This document shows, piece after piece, positions 37,301 through 48,400 of a stretch of 64,000 nt of DNA. The position numbers were made by a program, and so were the translations under genes. Positions within the stretch are counted from its first letter, which is position 1, and each line of letters opens with the position of its first letter. The notes beneath the pieces are model-generated. The model did no database searches. It was given only the letters and a program-made list of their open reading frames with translations, and was not told the DNA's origin. Source of the stretch: Clavelina lepadiformis (taxonomy: Eukaryota; Chordata; Ascidiacea; Aplousobranchia; Clavelinidae); NCBI RefSeq assembly GCF_947623445.1, contig NC_135248.1, positions 4,464,977-4,528,976 of the forward strand, given 5' to 3'.

Positions 37301-38208
37301 ATTGGAAATTTGGCCTATCATTATGACTAAATGTACGAAGCCAGCTGTGCTCATTCATCATGCTTCGATAGTTATAAACATTTTGCAAAATTTACTTGCA
37401 ATTTTTTTTCCCTACTATGTTTAGCTTATGTATTTACTTTATACATTAGGCAAAGCATTGTGTTGTCTTGCTTTATCAGGTACCAGAAATGCAAAATCGT
37501 ATTTCACATTTTGCACTGTTAGGCGGCCGTTTGTCTGTACAAAGTGAAGTGTGTTTGCAATTTATCTCGGGTGTACAGCTGCCCAGAAATACAGCCTTTG
37601 GACTGTAAGGTCCATGCCATCGTGTTGGCAAGTATTAATGATCCAAAAATTTCAATTTAGAACATGGTAACTTCTTCAATTTAGTTGGTACAGTAGCTAT
37701 ACAAATTTAAAGTCATTCCATACAATCCTCAATCTAGCTCAAATCTGTCACCTGAACTAAGTGAATCAAACCTTAATTCCACCAATACTAATGCTATGTA
37801 ACTAGTTTGTCACTTTTTCCTATCCCAACCCTTTACCACAAACAATGAAATATGATAGTGAATTGGTCTATTTGGTTGTGAAATTTTGGGTCTAGGGCAG
37901 AAGTGCACAACCACTGGATGCCTTTGCATTCTAGATCCCAGCTACTCAAATTGTGACGCCATCTGGTTGTGCACTTCTGCACTAGACCTGAAATTTTTTG
38001 TACATACAACAGACCATTGACCATATTTTATAGATTACAAAGGTGATAGGCTTTAGTCTATGACGTTGTGGTAAATAAATTGGGTAATTAGTGATCAAAT
38101 TTGCATGTGCGTTTTATTATTATTTTCAACTTACTTTCAACCAATGAATCTGATACAGATACAATACAAAGAAAACTGATTGTAAATATTCAGTTGTGTA
38201 AAGCTAGT
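34343..38208. other. Intergenic region, no supported gene
   Basis: About 3.9 kb between coiled-coil gene B and SPT3. The longest open frames (35587-35925 and 36237-36515, plus) have no recognisable domain or splice support. A GTTCAAGTTCGAATTC-type repetitive patch lies near 35080-35180. The intact palindromic MITE is at 37888-37988. The SPT3 promoter should be in the last few hundred bases. Confidence 0.6.
37888..37988. mobile_element. Short palindromic MITE (101 bp) with 9-bp TSD, copy 2
   Basis: The left end GGGTCTAGGGCAG continues to AAGTGCACAACCA. The right end mirrors it as TGGTTGTGCACTTCTGC, then ACTAGACC. The inverted repeats are about 25 bp each, around a 50-bp core. A perfect 9-bp duplication, TGAAATTTT, flanks it (37879-37887 and 37989-37997). 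It is the better-preserved copy of the element at 11488-11583, in opposite orientation. Confidence 0.9.
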
Positions 38209-39114
38209 ATGAGTGCTGCTAAGAAAATAAAACTCGATGTAGAACAAGAAAAGATGCCCATGGAACTCGCTGATTCTTGTGAAACTAGTTCTTCACCAAT
38301 ATTTCAGAAAGAGATTCAGTGTATGCTTCATGGATTTGGAGACGTAGCTGAACCTCTTGAAGAAACTGCAGTCATGGTTCATAAAATAGTTCATGCGAAA
38401 ATGTGTGACATTATTATGATGGTCTCTGCTACTGCCCAGAAGCGAGGATCAAAATCTATAGGAATTGAGGACGTCATATACCTTCTTACACCAGATAAAA
38501 GCAAGCTTAACAGATATCTTAATCACCTCAAGTTTAAAGACATGAAAGGCAAATTTACGGATGAACCTGGCAATGAAGATCTGGTACTAAATGATATTCA
38601 AGAAACTTTTGATAAGTCGTACAAAAGAATAAGAATATGTAGAAAGTTTCTGCAATGTATAAAACCAAAGGCAAATTTGAATGAAATGTTTAATAGTGGT
38701 GCCAATGATCCTGTGAGATTGAAACGTCTTGCGAGAGCAGAATTTCAAACAAGAGATATGAACACAAACGAATATCTTCTGTTTTCTGAGTGTCGAAGTG
38801 TTACTTTTGCTAAAAAACCTATGAAATTTTATAACTGGTTTGAGGAGGTGTTATTACAAGTAGAAGTGCAACCAAGCCATTTTGGGTGGGAGTCACTTGA
38901 ATTTCTCGCCCATGATTTGGTTGCAGAAATTGTTGATGCAGCATTGCTGGTTAAAAATGACCAAGAAAGAAACTGCAAACCGTATGAACCAGATATAACA
39001 CTATTGCAGACAGCCACTCATGGAATGCCAAAAAAGCAAAAGACAAGTTTAACATGTTCTCACATAAGAGAAGCTTTTCGTCGTCTCAATTACTTTAGGC
39101 CAATTACTTTTTAA
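38209..39114 (+). CDS. SUPT3H: SPT3 homologue, SAGA/STAGA histone-fold subunit (301 aa, intronless)
   Basis: SPT3 is a nuclear subunit of the SAGA/STAGA coactivator complex that contacts TBP through paired histone folds. The frame opens upstream at 38101, but MSAAKKIKLD at 38209 is the likelier start: it gives a typical acidic/basic N terminus and drops a 36-residue lead with no similarity. The N-terminal histone fold lies at about residues 33-105 (EIQCMLHGFGDVAEPLEETA, then VIYLLTPDKSKLNRYLNHLK). A middle segment has LKRLARAEFQTRDMNTNEY and FSECRSVTFAKKPMKF, hallmarks of SPT3. The C-terminal histone fold is at about 205-265 (GWESLEFLAHDLVAEIVDAA). It lacks the long low-complexity tail some orthologues have. 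It is intronless while its multi-exon neighbours are not, so it is either a retrocopy that kept function or a lineage intron loss. Confidence 0.92.
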   Translation: MSAAKKIKLDVEQEKMPMELADSCETSSSPIFQKEIQCMLHGFGDVAEPLEETAVMVHKIVHAKMCDIIMMVSATAQKRGSKSIGIEDVIYLLTPDKSKLNRYLNHLKFKDMKGKFTDEPGNEDLVLNDIQETFDKSYKRIRICRKFLQCIKPKANLNEMFNSGANDPVRLKRLARAEFQTRDMNTNEYLLFSECRSVTFAKKPMKFYNWFEEVLLQVEVQPSHFGWESLEFLAHDLVAEIVDAALLVKNDQERNCKPYEPDITLLQTATHGMPKKQKTSLTCSHIREAFRRLNYFRPITF

Positions 39115-39121
39115 AATGATA

Positions 39122-39127
39122 AATAAA
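39122..39127 (+). terminator. Poly(A) signal of SPT3 gene
   Basis: AATAAA begins 8 nt after the stop codon; another AATAAA-like site follows near 39200. The first implies an extremely short 3' UTR. Confidence 0.6.
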
Positions 39128-39140
39128 ATCATTATATCCA

Positions 39141-39188
39141 TTATTTCAGTGTTTCAGTGTTATTTCAGTGTTATTTCATTATTTCAGT
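39141..39188 (+). repeat. Short imperfect tandem repeat (TTATTTCAGTG)
   Basis: Three to four imperfect copies of an 11-bp word follow the SPT3 stop codon. Simple repeat of no evident function. Confidence 0.75.
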
Positions 39189-39409
39189 CTAATTAGATGA
39201 AATAAATTTATGTATTTCTACTTTCTATTTTAAATTACTTGTTATCATATGTCTCTCAAGAACTCAGTTGACGCCATAACATTAATATGTATACATATGT
39301 ACACATACACTGAAGTATCACAATGAATATCAACAATTCAGCATTGACATATTCTTTTTAGGTTGTTTTTATTTTGCTGCAGATTTGTGTTTAAAATATA
39401 ATACTTAAC

Positions 39410-42400
39410 ATGTCTTCCATACGAAGCAAAAGTGAGGACAGCAAAGGTAGGCAAATGGTAGAGGTGTACTGATGAAACTGATCTATCGGCCACTTTACCG
39501 ATGCATCCGCTCTTTTTGACTACTCAGTGCATCCATTGATATTTTGTATTTAACTTTTAACATTTTTCTGAAACTGCTTTTCTTCCTTTTATCAGCTCTC
39601 TTAACAGAGTGTTTACTCATATTGAAATAAAATTTCTTTAAGCTTTAAACAAAAAAGAACTACACATCTCATGTCTGTATTGAAGAAAAATGTCTTCTAC
39701 AGAATAAGAAAAGAATAAAAGTAATTAAAATGACAAAGAAAGTGCAAATTAACTGTTTGCATTCATAAGTGCGCTACAATTTAGGCTACTTATATGTCAC
39801 TCTAAACACTCTCACAAACCGTAATTGTTTTTCATCTAGAATAATACAATCTACACGTTGACCGACAAAAAGCAACATCTTACACAATAACAAAACATTT
39901 CATACGCTGTTAAACTTTGCTTGAGAACATAATGGCAAAAATAGTTTTTTTGTTGCATAGCTGAACGCTGGGGACACAAGAAGTGTGCTATGGTGCTTTG
40001 ACAGTTTATAATATTTACTATTAGTTTACCAACAACAATCATCATGCATCATATATTTGATTGACATAAATTATACACCGGACACTACCCAGCACCATCA
40101 CGTGTGTTCCACACGATAATATTGTACTTAATGATTTGAACATTGTGCGATGTATAAAACTTGCCAACTAAATTTTTGTTCTGCGGAACAGGATTTTGAA
40201 ATAACTCTGGGTTATCCAGATTACTGTGAACACAAACTGTTATTGTTGTTTTAATTAATGTTATTGGCAACCTGTTGATACAAGATATTCCATACTTGTT
40301 AGACTAATACTGTATAAACAATAATATATCTGTGTTATCAGTATTAATAATATAATCTGATATTAAAATTTAAATAAAGATTGCATACAGTCATCAACAA
40401 CACTTGACAACAACTTAAAACATTGTTTTATGTTTAACAAAATTACCATCTGCGCAAACCTTATTTATATTTAGTTGTAGTTTCAAAACTGTTCAGGTTC
40501 ACCTGACTGTTTATTCATTTATGTTTAATCATGTATCTAAGCTGGCAACAAAATGTATATTTCTTTTCAGAAAAAAAAGAAAAGGACAGGAAAAAGTCAG
40601 GTATGATAATATAAAAAAACCAAAGACAAATGTGTCTTCTAAAAGCTTGCATATACAGTCGAATCCGGTTAATTGCATAGTCAATTTGCCAAGCCTTTTT
40701 ATGCGATTAAACGAATTATGCGTTTATGCGAAAGTGCAAATTCCACTTATTTTCTTACTTGACGTGCGAAGCTGGTCACGTGTAAAGACGTCAACACGCA
40801 AAACACTAACGTTTATTGCGTATTGCGATCATCCATTCATTCAAGCACGCAAAACATGAAAACATGCTTTCTTGCATTTGTGTGTTTAAACGAACAAATG
40901 TGGCCATGTCCGCCCCTTCAAACTGTGTAGTCGTCGGCGAATTGTATGAAGTGCATGCAGTACTTCTTTATTTTTCGGTGTTGTCACAGCGTCACCAGAG
41001 CTTTCGTTTGCGTCACCACTCACCAGAGCTTTCTTTATTGTTGTCGTCTTTTACAACTTGTTTGTTTCGTAAAACGTCTTCATATATTACGGCATCATCT
41101 TAACGCAATGCTTTCTTTACGCAACGCTTAAATGAAACTAAAACAGTGCGAATGTTAATGTCTGCGTATTGACAGCCACGTGTTAATGTTTAAATTGGGC
41201 ATTGTCTGTTTGATCGTTTTGTAACAAAGCGCAGTACAAGTCGTAAGGCTTACGCATTGCGTGTGCGCTCTCAATGCGCGTTGTTTTCAATTTTATCTTT
41301 TAAAAACTTTTGAATAATCGAATAAATCACCTTCATTTTTATTCAATTAAGCGGATTATGCAATAAACCGCTATGCGATAAACCGAAGTATTATCTTTAC
41401 AAATGATAAGCTATGGTTTGGGACTTGCGCTCTTTATGCGATAAAACGAATTATGCGATTATCCAGAATGCAATTAACCGGATTTGACTGTAATGTGAGT
41501 AATTTACAAAGTTATGTTATGTTTCCTTGCAGATGAAAAAGATAGACAGGAAGATAGGACTCGGAAGGAAAAACGTAGTCATAAATCAGGTTTCGGTGTT
41601 TCATAAAGTTGCGCAATATCTTTTTTTCAAACTCATAGCGTGTGCTGAAACTTAATATTGTTTCATGTAATATAATATGTACACACACACACACACGTTT
41701 GTATGTATGACTGATGATGGCTGAACCATGTTAACCCAGTGTATAATCAGTATGCATTTATAGCGAAATAAAAAGCAGAATATTGGACAACATTCTATAG
41801 GGTTAACTTTTTTTTTTCTACAACACGCATATATTTATAAGAACTATTGTATATATTGTTAACAAGAATTTTTCTCTTATGATTGCAGAAGAAAAGTATC
41901 GAAATGAGTATTCTGATGAAAAACGGAAAAAAGAAAAATATTCGTCCAGGGAAGGTATGTTGCTAAATTTAAGAAATGCTATGTAATTATCCATGTAATG
42001 CATGTAATTATCCAAGGTAAGCTTACATATGGTATTGCTATTGACATTGTAAAGTAAGAATAGTTACACTCTGCGGTCTGCAAAACAAGGTGACACAAAC
42101 AGCGTGATACAAAACTTGCAGATTTTTTGTCCACAGATGAAAAATTGAGCAGGGAAAATAGCAAGAGAAGGGATGAAAAATTGAAAAAAGAAAAGCATGA
42201 CTCAAAATCAGGTGCATTGGTTATAAAACCACAAACTGTTAAAAATTTAAATAGCAAACTGATCAAAAACTTCAAACACTGTATTTTCAATATTTTTCTA
42301 ACCAAATTTCCCAGAAGTTTTACTACTGCGTAGCCATGTTATTCAACCACTTTGTTAGCTATATTAAATAAATTTCCTAAATTGAATGCAAAGAACGATG

Positions 42401-45400
42401 ATCCATGTACTGTTGTAGTTAATTGACTTTTTGCTTACTAAACAACAGCGGTAAAAAATTTAAAATTGTTCTTTTATTCATTATAAATTACTTATAACTG
42501 ATTTGTGTGACATTACAAGTCCGTTTGATTGGTTGAAAGAGCCATTCATAAATTAACAAAATGCCATATTATGTGTCAACTTTTTGTCACAGATAAGAAA
42601 AGGAAAAAGGAGAAAGATGAAAAGAATTTTAAAAGAGAGAAGAGTAAATATAAATCAGGTGTGATGTTAAAAATTGTTATAACAATCACAGTTCCTTCAT
42701 TTTAGAAAAATTTGTCCGGCTTCTTTGAAGTTGCGTTTTCATTTCCAGTTTAGACACAATCCGCATGCACTGCTAATAATTTACATGCATGCAAGACATA
42801 TTGTTGTTGATGTCATAATAAAAAAACATTATTTAGCAGCAACAAAACTTGTATTTAGTCATCGAGATGTTTACAGATGTTCATGATATGAAAGCTATTT
42901 AAATAGTAAGTTACTCACTGTGTTTTTTGGTCACAGGTGATAGAGCAAAAAAAGACAAAGATCGCAAAGCAGGTGTGATGATTTGAATCATTGCTTCACT
43001 TCATTTCAAAGCCTGTGAATTGGCATATGTAAAACCTGACCTTATTTTGAATATGTATTGAAAATAATGTTGCACATAACACTTGTAGTTGAAAAATTGA
43101 AGAAATATAGCAATGATGAGAAGTCAAGAAAAGACAGCGTTGGTGAAAAATCGGAAACAGAAAGCCTGAAACAGGAAAAAGAAGAACAACGATTTAGGAA
43201 AGAAGACAAGGAGAATAGGCATAGCAAAAAGAACACGGAAGAAACACGGGAAAAAGATGATGTAGATGGAAAATCAGAGTGTTCAAAAGATGACTCAAAA
43301 ATGGAACACAACTCAGGTAAATCTTGCCAGTTCATATGTCCATTAAAAAAATTTATTTTGCTATTCCTGCTCTTGTTCATCGATCAGTGTTTTGATCCTT
43401 AATCTCATCGAATTGTTGATCTTATTCCTTAGAAAAAAACAACGATTCGCAAGATGATGCCCCAGGTTTGAAATTTGATGTTGCAAAATATATTTGTAAC
43501 AATATTGTATTGCTGTAATTTTACGTTGAATTGATATGTAGCATTGTATTAGCCATACACTAGTAACATTACATTTCTGACAAAAGTCACATCTCTCCAT
43601 ACCATATGTTATGTCTTACCAGTTAAAAACCATTTCGCTTCTACTGTATATCGTTGATATTTCAAAGTAGTTTGCAATTGCAGTAAAACCAACCCATCCG
43701 AAGGCAGTTGGAGGGTTACTTAAGCGATTGTTGGCAGAAAAAGATAAATACTACTTGCCACCATCATGTGAGCAAACAAAACTCACCATCTTCACCGGTG
43801 AGTTTTCTTTTTTCAGATGTCATCTTCTCAACGGCTATAACCTTGAAGTTATTTTATTGCATTGTACGAAAATGCAGTTTTGTTTTTATTTGTCTCTTGA
43901 CCTTGCGGTCGCTTGTGCTATTATTTAAACAGGTCAGTCTTTGTAATTTGTCTTATTTCGTATTGTTGGTACAAGCTGCAAATTCGGCCATTTTCTACCC
44001 ACAGTTTATTCCGAATTAGACTGTTTTAGCATAAAAGACAATTAATAGCAGCAATCTTATGAAAATTCAGATGCAAGTTGGGAAGGTCTTAGTTCAATGG
44101 AAGGAATTGTTTCAAAGCCAAAACGTTCTAATGTGAGCTTGGAGTATCCAACTGACATCTACCGTTGTGCTGTAAGTTTTGTGTTTTGTTGAACCAATTT
44201 ATGTCTTATGGCTAAATGTAACATAATTTTGCGGGCACATAATTATGTTGTATATCTGCTGTGTATTGTTTGTTAGAAAATACAACTAAAGAAATGCTGA
44301 AAATGAAATAAAAACTAAAATATCTAAAACTGAAAGCTATTTGCAGTGGCTGTCGTAGCTGTATGTTTCTGAGTCATGTTAGCAAGGCAATAAAGACTAG
44401 CAGCAAGCTTGAAGCATTCATGAGAAGTAAAGGACGCTGTGTGTTGTGTGAGCCTCAGCTTACTAACTGATCCGCTGTACAAATTGGCAGAATGTAAACA
44501 GATTACAGATGACTAGTGGGAACTCCTATGTCTAATACTTGAATATAAGGAATTGAAATAAAGAATATGAAAGATACTTTTGCAGGATGGCAGACCGTAT
44601 TCCAGCATTAACTGTTGTTTAAGTGTTCTTGCGCTGTAACTAGCATTCACTCAAGTTGCTATATTTGTCATTTATTTAAGTTTTTGGGATCTTTAAGATA
44701 ATGTTATTTTGATTAAATTGTGTTGTAAAGCCAAACAACTTTTTAACAAAAATAAAAGTATTTATGATAAAATGAAGTTAAGATGTTTATTTTTTATTGT
44801 CTTCCAAAAGGTCCTAGAAAAATTTCACTATAAGAGCCAAATTTCTATGTGCATTGTTTGAAAAAACTTCATAAAAAGGTTAAACGTGTTTTTTGTCATG
44901 TAGCTGATTCATCCATAAATGTGTTGAATCAAATTCGAAATTTTATAGCGTATTCAAGCGCAGAACTGGAATTTTATGCCCATCTGATTCTGTATGATAT
45001 GTTTTAGTATATGCAATTGCAGATAGCAGTCAGCAGAAAATGAATGTTATTTTGGGGTCAATGATATTGATTAGATTCCCCTGTAAAGTATATAGATTTT
45101 GTTTTGGACAAGTTAACTGTAAATTTGGAAACTAAAGCAATACAAACACATCTGCATCAATAGCATCATATACCTGCCTGACAAAAATTGTAAATTCAAG
45201 TGTTAAAAGTTTTGCTGTTAACACTGAAAATGAAACCCATTGTATAATTTCGTTTTTGACACCCAAATCAGCGGTATCTCAACTATAAAAATGGAAGAAA
45301 TGTTAATTAAATGCATTTTCACGGATGATTATTTTGTCATAATTTGGCATCGTTTTGGTGTACGTTCAACAATCTGCTGCTTTCTATTCAATTTGGGTCA

Positions 45401-48400
45401 CAGATGCTAAAACTGAGGATCAATTATTATCATCTGGTCTGCATTTCATAATGATCAGACAACTGTTATGAATCATACTGGAGTAAAAATTGGGCTTTTT
45501 ATCTGTTGTTAATCTTAGAACCCATGTTGTCTCAATGTTAGTTACACAATGGAATCACAATGTGAATTGAAGAAGAAGTAGAAAAAGTTGTAGGAAAAAG
45601 TTTCTTTGGTTGGTTTCTCATGAAATTTGTGAGGACTGCAAGGCATAGATTCAGAAAGGATATGAGTAAATGGTAGATAGGGTAAATTAGAGTCTACATG
45701 CGTTCACTGTGGCGGAATTCTGTCCAAATTATTGGAGGGCACCGACACGAAAGTGCAAAAATAAGTTGTGATGAAATAAACAACCTTGCTGTACCCCCTC
45801 ATTTAATCCAAAGACCGAAATTATCTATATCGTGAAATAAGAATTGCAAAGCTTTGTCATTTATTTAACTTGGTTGCCCAGTCTAGCAAATTGGCTTAAA
45901 CATGAAGATTGTTGGCAAATATTAATTTTTTGATGCTCTCTCATATGGTAAGACTATTATTTTATAGATGTAGGCTACTTATGTGTTCTAATTATATGCA
46001 AAAAAATTCCATTTGAATATCAAAAAACTCGAATATGTTTATTTGAGTATCGTTTTCGCCATAAAAAGTTATGGTTTTCCCAGAGTCAAAAATTAGCTGG
46101 CTATGTTGCGCCAGGTTAGCGATGTTTTTTATGGTTTACTTTCAATCGATTGAGCTTGTTCATTGATTACTTGTGAGAGTATTTCTTATTTAACCAGTCT
46201 ACAATGTGGTTATTATCATATATCCTTTTTGCTCCCGACACCAATGGTGAAAAATAAACGATATGATCAGTTACGGCTTACTAGGTAAGTCAGAATAGTT
46301 TTACCTCAATAGCCATGTGTAATTACAGTAGCTACCAGTGTTGTAATGACTCGAGTCACGTTTTTAAATTACTTGACTTGACTCGAGTCAAAGCTTGAAA
46401 TAACTTGACTTGACTCAAGTCTTGGACAGTACCTTGATGCAAGTCATTAAATCTTAGTTGTTAAGTTATTGATCGACTAAATTACAGACATTTGATTTCG
46501 TTGCGAACGATTGGTTAAAGGTATAGCCAATGACATGACTTGATTTGATTTGCATTATATTATAATTTGAATTGACTTGATCCAACTAGTAATTTGACTC
46601 GACTTGACTTAAGTCAACTTCCAAAATAACTTGACTTGACTCGATTAAAAAAAAAAACTTGGTTACAGCACTGGTAGCTACATCAATATCTTGTAAAAAA
46701 TCGTATCGTATCTACGCAAAAAACAATACAAATATAAAAGATTATTACTTTTAGTTTATTTGGAAACCGGTATCATAGCACCAACAGAAAAACTTATCAA
46801 TACTTGGGGGGAACGTGAATTTAGGAAAAGTCTCTCTATTGTTATTATTATTGTCCATAAATAAAAATTCACCCGTTAAATAGGCATCATCAAACTTGTT
46901 TCACCAAGGGCCAGATAAGAACTGACGATTGTGGGTCAGCTACCTGCTTTGTTCAATAGAGTACAATACAGTAAGCTTATTTGTAGCACAGTGAGGTGTG
47001 CTAGACAGATTATTCTTGTTGGCCAGATCTGGCTCACGAGCCGTGGTTAGGTGACCCCTGTCGTTAAATGTTATCAGTCACTATCGTCTTTGACTGTATG
47101 TTCCTTGGTTAGGAGCAATGTCAACCGCTACGGTGAAGTTGACAATGAGATACTGACTTCATTTTCGCAAGTGTAATTAATTTAATGTCTATTTTAGGTA
47201 ACGCATTGTACTGTAATCATAGATGCCGAAGTTACATAATGTAGGGTGGAAAAGTTAATGGGTGCAGATGTATGGGAATTCCCGAAGATTTGGGAATATG
47301 GGAATTGTCAAAGATTGTTGTAAAACATCAGTACAGTCTGTAATGACATAAATCGTAATTTGAAATATGTTTCCATCTCCAAATCTTATCAAACATGACA
47401 TGGGGGGATCTGCATTACATCCCATCCAATAAAAATATTGAGCTTGGGCTTACTCACTTCTCAGCCCTCACTCAGCATGTGCTTTCATGTATATTTGCTA
47501 TAAATTATATCTACTGTACAGCAATCTACTAAAAAAACAGCTTGAAAATTGTCTCAAAACAATGTAGTCAATAGGCTTAATTATGTATTTTTACAAGGTT
47601 TGCAAAGTAACCTGTACCAATGAGTCCTGTCTTGATTCTCATCTGAAAGGGAAAAAACACATTAAGGTTGGTATTTTCTTTTTACTGCCATAAAATTTAG
47701 GTATAGAAGGCAGTTTAGGGTTTAGTCTTGTGCTATTTAATTTTCATTTAGCTTAAGCCCCAAAAACAACCTCCATACATTACTTCATGTATATATACAT
47801 ATATATCATATATATATGAGAAAATTAGCATCCAGCAACGAATTGTCACCATTTAAAAATGTTATCATAGTAGCCTGGATGGTGTACAAGAGACAAAGTA
47901 GAATATATTATGGTGTTTTGCAGATGGTGAAAAAAGCCGAGCATGGAATGAGTAAGTAACTTGATGAGCCTAACTGTTTTATTATTTACCTGAACAAGGT
48001 AATCTTCCATTAGAGCCTGATGCTGATAATATTTCTGAAAATTTACTCTACTGCACATCTCACCAGTAACACAGAATAATGCTGGATGGAGAAATGCATA
48101 ATTTGTTTTTGATGCTGTCTACCGAGTAATTGGCTGTCCCACTGAACATCTAATTTGTGCATAAAAGTTTATTTATTTTATTAAAAATAAATAAATTATT
48201 ATGTAAGTGATATGGTTTCGGAGTCATTCTCTTCAGCGTCTTGGTCGTGTACAGAAATCTAACTTTGGCGAAGACTCCTCAAATCTGACTTAGTCATTGA
48301 TTTTGTGCCGCTGTATACCGAGATGCTTCAACCACATGCATCATAGACCAGACTAAAATGTGAAGTCCATTTTATCGAAATCTATGAAAATATGACTGTA

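Larger units (their letters stand above)
40571..43797 (+). other. N-terminal array of phase-1 symmetric exons encoding charged repeats
   Basis: Nine consecutive exons (30, 57, 66, 75, 66, 36, 228, 33, 114 nt) are all multiples of three, and all start and end in phase 1. Most encode variants of one motif: an acidic start DEK or EEK, basic clusters such as RKEKRSHKSG, KKEKHDSKSG and KREKSKYKSG, and an exon-end S-G split by the intron. Any one can be skipped or repeated without breaking the frame. The pattern points to exon duplication. The exon at 43684-43797 breaks the motif with a hydrophobic segment (VGGLLKRLLAEKDKYYLPP). Confidence 0.82.
44071..47666 (+). other. First matrin/U1-type C2H2 zinc finger, split by a 3.4-kb intron
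   Basis: The exon ending at 44171 codes YPTDIYRCA. The exon at 47598-47666 continues VCKVTCTNESCLDSHLKGKK, then HIK. Together they form Y-x-C-x2-C-x12-H-x5-H, the spacing of zf-met/U1-like fingers that bind dsRNA or RNP partners. The intron between the two zinc cysteines is the longest in the gene and carries two hAT-type insertions (46336-46673, 46882-47061). No other coding exon is apparent inside it. Confidence 0.82.

Noticed and set aside
38101..38208. Upstream in-frame Met extension of SPT3
   Set aside because: The 36 extra residues are not SPT3-like and the Met at 38209 gives a more typical N terminus; a 5' UTR read-through is likelier.
41705..41740. CTGATGATGGCTGAACC motif suggesting a Penelope or hammerhead piece
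   Set aside because: No stem pairing around it and no other element sequence nearby.
43042..43380. 112-codon frame on minus, Ser/Phe-rich
   Set aside because: Antisense shadow of the K/E/D-rich exon 43089-43316.
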